NCBI GenBank assembly: GCA_021845905.1
Contig: JAJZVA010000008.1
Span: 1-64,000 of the forward strand
Direction: 5' to 3'
DNA: 64,000 nucleotides
Origin: Pseudomonadota bacterium
Lineage (GTDB): Bacteria > Pseudomonadota > Alphaproteobacteria > Micavibrionales > UBA2020
Both the position numbers and the translations under genes were made by a program. Numbering within the stretch: position 1 is the first letter of the stretch; each line of letters starts with the position of its first letter. The notes beneath the pieces are model-generated. The model worked only from the letters and a program-made list of their open reading frames with translations, searched no databases and was not told the DNA's origin. Below are positions 54,280 through 62,176 of this stretch, piece by piece.

Positions 54280-55465
54280 AATCTTCTCCGACCCACCAGT
54301 CTTCCACCCATTCCAGCATTCTGCCGATTTCCGGTCCTGCTTCAACGCCCATTTTAAGCACGTCTTCCCCGCGCAAGGGAAAGACGGGCGCGCGAAACGA
54401 GGTTGCCGTCTGATAAAGCCGTTTCAGCGCGTCCGGATCGTGATCCCGAGCCGCCGCGAGCAGGAGCAGGCTGTGCGCCGTACTGTTGCCGCGTTGGTAG
54501 ACAAGTTTCCTGACCTCCGGCTCCGTCATCCGCATGGATATGCTGACATCGGGATGAACCATCATGGAGAGCTGTTCGGCCTGTTCATTGGAGAGCTTCA
54601 ACTCGCTGATGACATGTTGCAGTCCGCTGGCCGTGATTTCCAGCAAGGCGGCGAGGCGGCGCAGGGGAAAAGCCGGGCATTCATGGCGTTTTTCAAGATT
54701 GACCAGCCTGCCCAGCGCTTCGATATTGGTGGCTTCCGGCAAAAAATGGGTGACGATTCCGCAATTCACCATCAGAAGCCATGTGGGGGTGCAATTTTCT
54801 GCGGCCAGCAGTTTCAGCACTTCCTGCCGGATGCGTTCGGCGGAGAGTTTGGAGACCTGCTTTGCGTTCATGGCGCAGGCCTTCACGCCGGCGGCGTCGG
54901 GCATGCCGCGCCCGAAGTGGGCGTAAAACCGGAAGAACCTGAGGATGCGCAAAACGTCTTCATTGATCCGCTTGTCCGGGTCGCCGACAAAACGCACGAT
55001 TCCGTTGCGTAAATCGGAAATGCCGCCGAAGGGATCGTAAAGATCGCCGTCCGCGGTGGCGTAAATGGTGTTGATGGTGAAATCGCGGCGCGAGGCGTCG
55101 GTTTTCCAGTCGTCCGTGAATTTGACTTCGGCGTGGCGGCCAAACGTCAGAACGTCGAGCCGCAGGGTGGTGATTTCATATGGGCGTCCGTCGACGATTG
55201 CCGTAACCGTGCCGTGTTTGAGGCCTATCGGCGCGTAGGCGATTTTATGCTTGTTGAGCCGCGCGATGACGTCTTCCGGTTCAAGCGGCGTGGCGATATC
55301 GATGTCGAGCACGGGGCGATTGACGAGCGCATTGCGGACGCATCCGCCGACAAAACGCGCTTCCCCACCGTCTTCATTGAGCACGGCCATGATTTTCCGG
55401 GTTTCCGGCGCTGTCATCCATGCCTGCGGCTGGAGTTTTCCGCTACTGCTCTCTGGGGCGTCCAT
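54227..55465 (-). CDS. cca: CCA tRNA nucleotidyltransferase
   Basis: This 412-residue class II tRNA nucleotidyltransferase adds or repairs the 3' CCA. The head domain carries the flexible-loop block GGCVRNALVNRPVLDID, with the DxD metal pair, and RRDFTINTIYA with the Arg-Arg-Asp. It continues with GDLYDPFGGISDLRNG and EDVLRILRFFRFYA. A longer C-terminal helical part follows. The enzyme is needed for tRNAs lacking encoded CCA, although both tRNAs in this window encode it. It is convergent with the amidase and divergent from moxR. Confidence 0.95.
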   Translation of the reverse strand: MDAPESSSGKLQPQAWMTAPETRKIMAVLNEDGGEARFVGGCVRNALVNRPVLDIDIATPLEPEDVIARLNKHKIAYAPIGLKHGTVTAIVDGRPYEITTLRLDVLTFGRHAEVKFTDDWKTDASRRDFTINTIYATADGDLYDPFGGISDLRNGIVRFVGDPDKRINEDVLRILRFFRFYAHFGRGMPDAAGVKACAMNAKQVSKLSAERIRQEVLKLLAAENCTPTWLLMVNCGIVTHFLPEATNIEALGRLVNLEKRHECPAFPLRRLAALLEITASGLQHVISELKLSNEQAEQLSMMVHPDVSISMRMTEPEVRKLVYQRGNSTAHSLLLLAAARDHDPDALKRLYQTATSFRAPVFPLRGEDVLKMGVEAGPEIGRMLEWVEDWWVGEDFRPDRQACLAKMQAAMG

Positions 55466-55549
55466 GGGTGCGATAAAGTCCTTCCTGTGCCTGCCGCATT
55501 CCTTTATAATGAAGGCATTATAGACGTTCTAAAAGCAAAGTGAACAGAT

Positions 55550-56554
55550 ATGTCCGTACAGCCGCTTGCCACTGAAATCACAGGCGATCTTGAAAGCAAG
55601 GTTTCGGCCTTGTCGGCGAAATTGTCGGAAGCCCGCCAAAACATCCATAAGGTCATTTTCGGGCAGGATCAGGCCATCAATCTTTGCCTGACGGCGATCC
55701 TGTCCGGCGGGCACTTTCTGCTGATGGGGTTGCCGGGCTTGGGAAAAACCAAGCTGGTCGGTACTCTCGGTACGGTGATGGGGTTCGAGCACAAGCGCGT
55801 GCAGTGCACGCCCGATTTGATGCCGGCGGATATCATCGGCTCGGAGATTTTGGACGGCGAGGGCAATAACCGCAGTTTTCAGTTCGTCAAAGGGCCTGTG
55901 TTTTGCCAGCTTTTGATGGCGGACGAAATCAATCGCGCCAGCCCGCGCACGCAATCCGCCTTGCTTCAGGCGATGCAGGAATATCAGGTTACCGTCGGCG
56001 GCGTGACGTATGATCTTCCGCGTCCTTTTCATGTCATGGCGACGCAGAACCCGCTGGAACAGGAAGGCACTTATCCGTTGCCCGAAGCGCAACTCGATCG
56101 TTTTATGCTGCAAATCGATATCGGCTATCCCGATCGCGATGACGAGCGCAGGATGATACTCGCGACCACCGGCGCGCATGAGGAAAAAGCTTCGCAAGTT
56201 TTTACCGCCGCGGAAGTGCTGGAGGCGCAGCGCCTTATCCGCCAGTTGCCGATCGGGCAAAAGGTCGTGGACGGGATATTGCAGCTTGTGCAGGCGGGCA
56301 GACCGGAACAGTCGCCCATCGCGGCTGTCAAAAAACATGTGAGCTGGGGGCCAGGGCCGCGCGCCTCGCAAGCCCTGATGCTGGCTATCCGCGCCAAGGC
56401 GTTGCTGGAAGGTCGTTACATGCCGTCGCTGGACGACGCCGTGGAGATTGCGCCAGCCGTGTTGCGGCACCGGATGGCATTGCATTTCTCGGCGCGCGCC
56501 GAAGGATTGTCGCTGGCCGACATTATCACGCAGGTGTGCGGGTCAGTTGGTTGA
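55550..56554 (+). CDS. moxR: MoxR-family AAA+ ATPase
   Basis: This 334-residue AAA+ protein has Walker A LMGLPGLGKTKLVGTL, Walker B LLMADEINRASPRTQSALLQ, sensor 1 in FHVMATQNPLEQEGTYPLPEA and the Arg finger region LDRFMLQIDIGYP. The C-terminal lid is followed by SWGPGPRASQALMLAIRAKA. MoxR ATPases usually remodel vWA-domain partners (DUF58, CoxE), which are not adjacent here. It is divergent from cca and upstream of metK, so the gene appears orphaned from its normal partners within this window. Confidence 0.9.
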   Translation: MSVQPLATEITGDLESKVSALSAKLSEARQNIHKVIFGQDQAINLCLTAILSGGHFLLMGLPGLGKTKLVGTLGTVMGFEHKRVQCTPDLMPADIIGSEILDGEGNNRSFQFVKGPVFCQLLMADEINRASPRTQSALLQAMQEYQVTVGGVTYDLPRPFHVMATQNPLEQEGTYPLPEAQLDRFMLQIDIGYPDRDDERRMILATTGAHEEKASQVFTAAEVLEAQRLIRQLPIGQKVVDGILQLVQAGRPEQSPIAAVKKHVSWGPGPRASQALMLAIRAKALLEGRYMPSLDDAVEIAPAVLRHRMALHFSARAEGLSLADIITQVCGSVG

Positions 56555-56598
56555 CTCTCTATTTTACGTTAAATAATGGGAATGTGACGGGAAAAAAT

Positions 56599-56622
56599 CG
56601 TTGCGTTGCAGGCATCGCAGCG
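56599..56622 (+). promoter_or_regulatory. 5' UTR hairpin upstream of metK
   Basis: CGTTGCG (56599-56605) pairs with CGCAGCG (56616-56622), with one G-U, around a 10-base loop. It lies about 45 bases before the metK start. I compared it mentally with SAM-II and SAM/SAH riboswitch consensuses and saw no match, so it may be only a structured leader. Confidence 0.35.
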
Positions 56623-56665
56623 TAATATGAGAGCCATTCAAAATCAGAAAAAGCGAAGGATTGTC

Positions 56666-57895
56666 ATGAGCGACCAGAAGTACGTTTTTACCAGTGAATC
56701 CGTCGGCGAAGGCCATCCTGATAAAGTTTGCGACCGGGTGTCGGATGCCATTCTCGATGCGTATCTGAATGCCGATCCGCAGGCACGCGTCGCTGCGGAA
56801 TGCCTTGCGACGACGGATTTTCTCTGCATCGCAGGTGAAACCCGCTCCTCGAAACCCGTCTCGAAGGATGAGATCGAAACGATAGCGCGTCAGGCCGTGC
56901 GCGACATTGGCTACAAACAGCAGGAGTTCCACTGGGAAAAAATCAAGGTCGATGTCCGCCTGCACGCGCAGTCGGTCGATATCGCGCAGGGCGTAGACTC
57001 CGCCGGCAACAAGGATGAAGGCGCGGGTGATCAGGGCATCATGTTCGGCTACGCCTGCCGCGAAACGAAAGAGCTTATGCCCGCGCCGATCTATTACGCG
57101 CATGAAATTCTGAAGTCATTGGGCGAGGCGCGCCACTCCGGCGCCTTGTTCAAGCTCGGGCCGGACGCCAAAAGCCAGGTGTCTCTCGAATACGTGAACG
57201 GCCAGCCGGTGCGCGCCACGTCGGTCGTCGTTTCGACGCAGCACGATGCCAGCGTCTCGCAGGACGAAGTGCGCGAGATGGTGCGCCCGCACGTCGAAAA
57301 TATTTTGCCCAAAGGCTGGATGTGCGATGAAGAACATTTCTACGTCAACCCGACCGGGCGCTTCGTCATCGGCGGGCCGGACGGCGACAGCGGCCTCACC
57401 GGGCGCAAAATCATCGTCGATACCTACGGCGGTTCAGCGCCGCACGGCGGCGGCGCTTTTTCGGGCAAGGACCCGACCAAGGTCGACCGCTCGGCGGCTT
57501 ATGCCGCCCGTCATGCGGCAAAGAACATCGTCGCCGCGGGGCTCGCCGACAAATGCACCATCCAGCTTTCCTACGCCATCGGCATTTCGCATCCGATTTC
57601 GATCTACGTGCAAACCCACGGCACGGGAAAATACAGCGACGACGCCATTTCCCGCGCTTTGCAGGAAGTCGCGGATTTCCGCCCGCGCGTGATCCGCGAG
57701 CGTCTCGCCCTCAACAAGCCGATCTATGCCCGCACCGCTGCCTACGGCCACTTCGGCCGCGCGCCGGAAGCGGACGGCGGGTTCACGTGGGAAAAGCTCG
57801 ATCTCGTCGAGGCGCTCAAGACGGAAATTGCTTCCAAGAAATACAAGGATGACGAGTTGTCGGATAATGTCAGAAAAGCCGACTTCGGACGCTAA
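56666..57895 (+). CDS. metK: S-adenosylmethionine synthetase
   Basis: The 409-residue enzyme makes SAM from methionine and ATP. The signature [12 protein letters not shown] is at about residue 115. The P-loop-like [19 protein letters not shown] is at about 275. The N-terminal [20 protein letters not shown] contains the active-site His and Asp. ATG 56666 has GAAGGA 5 bases upstream; the open frame before it is non-coding. trmB overlaps its 3' end by 29 bases, so SAM synthesis and a SAM-dependent tRNA methylase are co-translated. Confidence 0.97.
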   Translation: MSDQKYVFTSESVGEGHPDKVCDRVSDAILDAYLNADPQARVAAECLATTDFLCIAGETRSSKPVSKDEIETIARQAVRDIGYKQQEFHWEKIKVDVRLHAQSVDIAQGVDSAGNKDEGAGDQGIMFGYACRETKELMPAPIYYAHEILKSLGEARHSGALFKLGPDAKSQVSLEYVNGQPVRATSVVVSTQHDASVSQDEVREMVRPHVENILPKGWMCDEEHFYVNPTGRFVIGGPDGDSGLTGRKIIVDTYGGSAPHGGGAFSGKDPTKVDRSAAYAARHAAKNIVAAGLADKCTIQLSYAIGISHPISIYVQTHGTGKYSDDAISRALQEVADFRPRVIRERLALNKPIYARTAAYGHFGRAPEADGGFTWEKLDLVEALKTEIASKKYKDDELSDNVRKADFGR

Positions 57896-58577
57896 AAACG
57901 CCTATATTCGCTCTTACGGCCGCCGCTGGACGAAAGGACTGCGTTCGACTCGCGCGTCCGCATTGAATGAAATTTTGCCACGCAATGGGATAACTTTTCC
58001 GGAGGGCGATGCACCGGTCGATCCGCGGGCGCTTTTTGACCGTCCGGTAAAGGAGGTCTGGCTCGAAATCGGCTTTGGCAATGGAGAGCACGTCTTGCAA
58101 CAGGCGCTGGATCATCCCGAAATCGGGATGATCGGTTGCGAGCCGTTTATGAACGGCGTTGCGGCGATTTGCGTCGGCATGCGCGAAAATGGAACGCAGA
58201 ATATCCGCCTCTGGCCGGACGATGCGCGTTTGCTGATGGACCGTTTGCTGCCGCAAAGCCTCGACCGGCTGTTTTTGTTGCATCCGGATCCTTGGCCGAA
58301 AACGCGGCATCATAAAAGACGGTTTATCCAAATGGAGACGCTGGACGCGATTGCGCGGTTGCTTAAATCCGGCGCGGAATTCCGCATGGCGACCGATCAT
58401 CCCGCTCTGGCCGCGTGGATGCTGGATAAAACCGTTCATCATCCGGCTTTCAAATGGTCGGCGACGTGCGCTGCCGACTGGCGCGTTCCGCCCGCGGACT
58501 GGCCGGACACGCGCTATAAACAAAAAGGTCTGAAGCAGGGCAGACCGCCGGTCTACCTGATTTTCAAACGCGTTTAA
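57867..58577 (+). CDS. trmB: tRNA (guanine-N7)-methyltransferase
   Basis: The 236-residue SAM-dependent enzyme methylates G46 in the tRNA variable loop. SAM-binding EIGFGNGEH and the TrmB hallmark [19 protein letters not shown], containing catalytic Asp and the tRNA-contact basic patch, are clear. The family N-terminus YIRSYGRR places the start at ATG 57867, inside metK. The product ends 3 bases before the convergent small gene. The N-terminal extension KPTSDAKN is short. Confidence 0.95.
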   Translation: MSEKPTSDAKNAYIRSYGRRWTKGLRSTRASALNEILPRNGITFPEGDAPVDPRALFDRPVKEVWLEIGFGNGEHVLQQALDHPEIGMIGCEPFMNGVAAICVGMRENGTQNIRLWPDDARLLMDRLLPQSLDRLFLLHPDPWPKTRHHKRRFIQMETLDAIARLLKSGAEFRMATDHPALAAWMLDKTVHHPAFKWSATCAADWRVPPADWPDTRYKQKGLKQGRPPVYLIFKRV

Positions 58578-58580
58578 GCT

Positions 58581-58892
58581 TCACGCCATGATATCGGTCG
58601 CGCCGCCTTTGTGCTTTGAGGCGGCCTGTTGCTTCACCTGGTTTTCTATGTCGCGCGTCATTTCTTTCATCAGCGCCTCTTTTTGCGCGGGCGGAAGTTT
58701 TTCGAATTGTTTTCGCGTCAGGCCGTGCGCTTTCAGCCATGCATTTTCCTGCCGCTGAATGGGCGATTTTTTCATGATGTTTTCAAAAGCCTGCATGGCG
58801 GCATCAAAAGCGCCGTTGCCTGTCGTGGCCGGCGTGGGGGAGGCGGGTTGATAAGACGACGGGCGGTAAAAAGATCCTATTGAAATGTTCAT
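58581..58892 (-). CDS. Small helical protein ending in TDIMA
   Basis: The 103-residue protein has a Ser/Pro/Thr-rich start (YRPSSYQPASPTPATTG) and a helical middle: FDAAMQAFENIMKKSPIQRQ then LTRKQFEKLPPAQKEALMKE. The tail is basic and Gly-rich, ending KGGATDIMA. The terminal DI-x-A matches the LDITA and VNITA ends of the small genes at 34975 and 35201. No signal peptide. It resembles short motility or regulatory proteins, but I cannot name a family. Confidence 0.55.
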   Translation of the reverse strand: MNISIGSFYRPSSYQPASPTPATTGNGAFDAAMQAFENIMKKSPIQRQENAWLKAHGLTRKQFEKLPPAQKEALMKEMTRDIENQVKQQAASKHKGGATDIMA

Positions 58893-59055
58893 GAATTATC
58901 CTTTTCGGCACAACAGGCAAAAAATATGCCGGAATCGATTGGCGCGATACATATTGCTTTCTTTATATTCAAACGACATCCGAATAAATGTGTTTACATT
59001 TTATTAATTATTATTAGGTAAAATTTATTCGGTCTATTTATACGTGAGAATACCC
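58893..59055. other. AT-rich intergenic region
   Basis: About 160 bases with long A/T runs (TTTATTAATTATTATTAGG near 59000) and TATTTA/TTTATA promoter-like boxes before the gene at 59056. Composition differs sharply from the housekeeping DNA on each side and fits a recently acquired gene with its own promoter. Confidence 0.5.
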
Positions 59056-59907
59056 ATGACGAAATGTCACGTTTATCATGGAACTGTTGCAGGGAAAGAC
59101 GACATCTTTCTCGAAAGTTTTATCGTGACTGGCGCGCTGAGCGGAAAAACAGAACGACCTCAACATCAAGAGGGCGGATTCTATGTGAGCCTTGAACAGA
59201 GCGGTCTGGCTTATGCATTTTCTCATACCATGGAGCAAGCGGACGCTGAGGAAAGATACGGTCAGGGAACAATGCGTTATGGGCGCGGAATTATTGTTGA
59301 GTGTGAAGTGGAACTTGATGCTGAACACTGGAACTTTGATCATGAATGGCAAGATGCAAGCATGCGCGTCATAAAAAAATTTAGAGATGAACTGCCATCC
59401 CTGACTTTTCATGCCAAAGGTTCCGCGCTCAAAAATATTCCGACACAAAAACCGTTTTTTATCGAAGCCGGAGAAGATGACGGCAAAAATATCCTTTGTT
59501 ATAAGGATATTTCAGGTAAGGATAGGAATGTCCTGATGGTGTTTGGTGATTTTTGTCATCTTGAAATTTATCCGTCTACATTCTTCCTTGAGCAAATACA
59601 CCTTACTTTAAAAGAAAAATTTCCAGAAATGTATCTGCGTGAAAAGCAAAAAGTCATTGACGGGATGAGTCAAGATAAGTCCGGAAATTTAAAATATGTC
59701 GGATCCAAACCTCTTCAGGCAAGTAAAATCTATCTTCGTCCAGAGGATACGCCGTGCATTGAATCGATGAATGATGAAGAGGATATAGCTAAATGGGAGG
59801 CCGCGCCGCTTGCAAGATGGGAAGTTGTTTATGACCGTGACGGCCTAAAAAAAGAAGGACTCAAACCCGCTTCGCCACTGCGATCGCCAGCCGCGCGCCA
59901 GCCTTGA
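59056..59907 (+). CDS. Unknown protein with possible ADP-ribosyltransferase-like H-Y motif
   Basis: This 283-residue protein has lower GC than its neighbours. The N-terminus reads KCHVYHGTVAGKDDIFLES, and about 30 residues later GGFYVSLEQSGLAYAFSHTM. A YHGT motif followed by GFYxS and an A-Y-A-F helix is the pattern of H-Y type ART folds (PARP, DUF3990-like toxins). A following strand GIIVECEVEL has a candidate Glu. I do not recognise the C-terminal half, and its last 16 residues overlap coq7 on the other strand, so its end may be displaced. ATG 59056 is preferred over GTG 59044. Function is a hypothesis only. Confidence 0.5.
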   Translation: MTKCHVYHGTVAGKDDIFLESFIVTGALSGKTERPQHQEGGFYVSLEQSGLAYAFSHTMEQADAEERYGQGTMRYGRGIIVECEVELDAEHWNFDHEWQDASMRVIKKFRDELPSLTFHAKGSALKNIPTQKPFFIEAGEDDGKNILCYKDISGKDRNVLMVFGDFCHLEIYPSTFFLEQIHLTLKEKFPEMYLREKQKVIDGMSQDKSGNLKYVGSKPLQASKIYLRPEDTPCIESMNDEEDIAKWEAAPLARWEVVYDRDGLKKEGLKPASPLRSPAARQP

Positions 59908-60415
59908 TCGTTTTGGTCAGCAAAGGATAGGCAGGCGCGGCTTCGGCGTCGTTTTCAAGGCCGATGTCATGGTGCTCTTCTTCCTCTGCCTTGAATTTTT
60001 TAATCGCCATATAAAGCTTTTTTTCGCTTTTGTTTTTTTCGAGTGCCGCGAGCTGCTCCGCATAGTGTTCGGAAATCACTTCCTCGACGGCGACGGTGCA
60101 GGCCATGGCGGCTTCTGCCCCCATTTTGGCTGTGACAGCGCCGAGAGCATATCCTGCCACATGCCACAGCGGATGCAACGCCGAGGGGCGCACCTGCCGT
60201 TCGGCGATGGCTTTGTTAAAAAAATCGAGGTGAACTTCTTCCTGGGCGGACATGTGACCGATCAGCTTTTTCAGCTTCGGGTCTTTGCCCAGCACATCCA
60301 TTTGGCCCTGATAGATTCGTTTTGCGCCGTATTCGCCCGCGTGATCGACCCTGATCATGCTGGCGATGTCTCCTAAGCGGTCTCCGGGCAAAGTGCGTTT
60401 AAGCTTGCGGGGCAT
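59861..60415 (-). CDS. coq7: Demethoxyubiquinone hydroxylase Coq7
   Basis: This 184-residue di-iron monooxygenase performs the last hydroxylation of ubiquinone biosynthesis. Iron ligands are in MIRVDHAGEYGAKRIYQGQ (Glu), SAQEEVHLDFF (ExxH), VAVEEVISEHYAEQL (Glu) and AEEEEHHDIGLEND (ExxH). ATG 60415 with AAAGGA 4 bases upstream gives MPRKLKRTLPG; the frame remains open upstream into dsbB but the family starts here. It overlaps dsbB by 17 bases. It marks an aerobic ubiquinone-using organism. Confidence 0.95.
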   Translation of the reverse strand: MPRKLKRTLPGDRLGDIASMIRVDHAGEYGAKRIYQGQMDVLGKDPKLKKLIGHMSAQEEVHLDFFNKAIAERQVRPSALHPLWHVAGYALGAVTAKMGAEAAMACTVAVEEVISEHYAEQLAALEKNKSEKKLYMAIKKFKAEEEEHHDIGLENDAEAAPAYPLLTKTIKAGARLAIAVAKRV

Positions 60416-60917
60416 GTTTTCCTTTAAGAAGATAAACGGTAAAGAGACCAAGGACAAAAGCCGTCAGGCAGTTGTATCCGGCCATGGATATGCCGAACAT
60501 TCTCCACGCCGCGACGTCGCACCGCACCACGTCTTTATGCGTCAGAAGCTGTTGCAGTTGCGCGACGGTCATGTTTGGCGAAAGGAACGAGCCGGTGCAG
60601 GCGGACGGCCCCGCCCACCAGTGCTGTTCGACGCCGACGTGATATCCGGCGATGGAGGCATCGATGAAGAACGACGCGGCGGCGAGGGCTATCAACAGCG
60701 GCACAAGTCGCGGATAACGAAAGGTCGCGATAAAAGCAGACAGGCCAAGCAGGATGTTCACGGCATAGGGCCAGCGTTCCAGCAGGCAAAGTTCGCAAGG
60801 TTTGAGGCCGAATCCGTATTGCGCGATGAAGGCCGCGCAGAGCACTGCGGCGCTGGCGAAGGCTATGCCCAGCGAAAGAGGGCGGTGTGCTTTGAAATAT
60901 GAGATAAGCTTGTTCAT
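60399..60917 (-). CDS. dsbB: DsbB-family disulfide-bond formation protein
   Basis: The 172-residue inner-membrane protein has four predicted helices and passes electrons from DsbA to quinone. The first Cys pair is in FGLKPCELCLLERWPYAVN (CxxC). The second pair sits in the periplasmic loop (SACTGSF and VVRCDVAAWRM). The overlap with coq7 and yqaA forms a three-gene cluster, and a quinone-reducing enzyme beside a quinone-synthesis gene is fitting. A dsbA is not in the window. Confidence 0.93.
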   Translation of the reverse strand: MNKLISYFKAHRPLSLGIAFASAAVLCAAFIAQYGFGLKPCELCLLERWPYAVNILLGLSAFIATFRYPRLVPLLIALAAASFFIDASIAGYHVGVEQHWWAGPSACTGSFLSPNMTVAQLQQLLTHKDVVRCDVAAWRMFGISMAGYNCLTAFVLGLFTVYLLKGKHAPQA

Positions 60918-61504
60918 ACCAAGTATTTTAAGACGATAAATCCGCCGATCAACAGGATAAAAAAGAGAATCGTCAGATGTTCGAGGTATTTTTCGATAAA
61001 CGTCTGCACCGGCATTCCGTATTTCCAGAGCAGGCCGGCGACAAGATAAAAGCGCAGCGCGCGGCCCGCTGTGGAGGCGATCATGAATGTCAGCAATCCG
61101 AGCTTTGTCACGCCGCTGGCGATCGTGAAGACTTTATAAGGGATGGGCGCGCAACCGGCAAAAAATACGATCCATCCGCCCCACATGTTGAATTTCGCGC
61201 TGAAAACGTCAAATTCGTGCATCAGACCGTAAAATTGTAAAATGTGCCGCCCGATGCTCTGGAATAAAAAGTAGCCGATCGCGTAGCCGAAGGCGCCGCC
61301 GATAACCGATGCTCCCGTGCAGATGGAGGCATAACGGAAAGCCTTGCGGCGGTCAGCTATGCACATCGGCATCAGGGCGACGTCGGGCGGGATGGGAAAA
61401 AACGAGCTGTCGGCAAAAGCTATTCCCGCGAGCCACCATTCCGCATGGCGGTGCCGGGCAATATGGAGCGTCCAGTCATAAAGACGGCGGAGAGGATTTT
61501 TCAT
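60914..61504 (-). CDS. YqaA-like membrane protein of the DedA superfamily
   Basis: The 196-residue protein has five or so hydrophobic segments. Starting residues MKNPLRRLYDW, then FADSSFFPIPPDVALMPMC and GGAFGYAIGYFLF are the YqaA/DedA re-entrant loop signature. WGGWIVFFAGCAPIPYKVFT holds the second conserved loop with Pro-Tyr-Lys. DedA proteins flip or scramble lipids such as undecaprenyl phosphate and support envelope integrity. It is 4 bases overlapped with dsbB (ATGA). ATG 61504 is preferred over an earlier start in the promoter. Confidence 0.87.
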   Translation of the reverse strand: MKNPLRRLYDWTLHIARHRHAEWWLAGIAFADSSFFPIPPDVALMPMCIADRRKAFRYASICTGASVIGGAFGYAIGYFLFQSIGRHILQFYGLMHEFDVFSAKFNMWGGWIVFFAGCAPIPYKVFTIASGVTKLGLLTFMIASTAGRALRFYLVAGLLWKYGMPVQTFIEKYLEHLTILFFILLIGGFIVLKYLV

Positions 61505-61587
61505 GATCTTCAAGCTTATAGGGAAGGATGGTATAAAAAGCAAATAGCATATTGCTAATGGCTTTATGTTCTGTCAATGTCAAAAAC

Positions 61588-61722
61588 ATGAAATTGTCTC
61601 CCAAGTGTATTTTGTGGATTATCGCGTTATGCACGGGCTTGTCGGGTTGCGCGGGCATAACGGGTAATGCGCATGGCAACAACAACGGCATGCGCGCATC
61701 GGCAAACATCATCAGATGGTAA
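61588..61722 (+). CDS. Very small lipoprotein (44 residues)
   Basis: ATG 61588 to TAA 61722 encodes a 44-residue protein with MKLSPKCILWIIALCTGLSG, then Cys-Ala-Gly. This is a textbook lipoprotein signal with lipobox LSGC (Cys 21). The mature 24-residue peptide is Asn/Gly-rich (GITGNAHGNNNGMRASANII). The size and layout recall entericidin-type lipoproteins, but the sequence is not clearly homologous. The ribosome site is weak (purine-rich CAAAAAC). Easily missed by gene callers; kept because the lipobox is precise. Confidence 0.5.
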   Translation: MKLSPKCILWIIALCTGLSGCAGITGNAHGNNNGMRASANIIRW

Positions 61723-61840
61723 AGCGCCCGCATTGATTGTGCTCGGATAAAAAAAACGTTACACTTTGCCAGTCGTGCAGGGCATGACTTTTGAAGGTTT
61801 TTATAAAATTTTTCAAAACCAACCAACCAGGGAGAAATAC

Positions 61841-62176
61841 GTGAACAATAAATTATTCGCTGTTATGGCGCTCTGCGCCATAAGTTTTATGGCTGTGCCG
61901 GCGCAGGCGCAGAATCAGGCGGGCGGCATGTCAGCCGGTGGTGCTGGACAAGCCGCGCAAGGCGGTATGCAGGATCAGCAACAGCTCTTTCAGCAACGCA
62001 AGGCGGACATTCTCGCGCGGTTGCAAAAAGTCGAAACCTGCATTCAGGCCGCGAATGATCAGCAAGCGCTTATCGCCTGTCTGCCGCGCCGTCCTCAGCC
62101 GCCGCAAAATCAGGAAGACATGATGCAGGGTGGCGCGTCTATGCACCAGCAAGGCGGCATGGGCGCCGGTCAGTAA
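61841..62176 (+). CDS. Exported Gln/Gly/Met-rich small protein
   Basis: GTG 61841 has GGGAG 6 bases upstream. The 111-residue protein has a signal peptide (LFAVMALCAISFMAVPAQA, cut at AQA). The mature part has a Gly/Gln-rich start, a helical core with RKADILARLQKVETCIQAAN and a Cys pair (TCIQA, LIACL). It ends in Gln/Gly/Met repeats like GGASMHQQGGMGAGQ. The Cys pair may form a disulfide and the core resembles small periplasmic helical proteins. No function assigned. Its stop overlaps the end of the convergent GT-C gene by 7 bases. Confidence 0.65.
   Translation: MNNKLFAVMALCAISFMAVPAQAQNQAGGMSAGGAGQAAQGGMQDQQQLFQQRKADILARLQKVETCIQAANDQQALIACLPRRPQPPQNQEDMMQGGASMHQQGGMGAGQ

Noticed and set aside
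56599-56622. SAM riboswitch before metK
   Set aside because: A hairpin exists but conserved SAM-II or SAM/SAH core nucleotides are not visible, so only a generic leader hairpin is listed.
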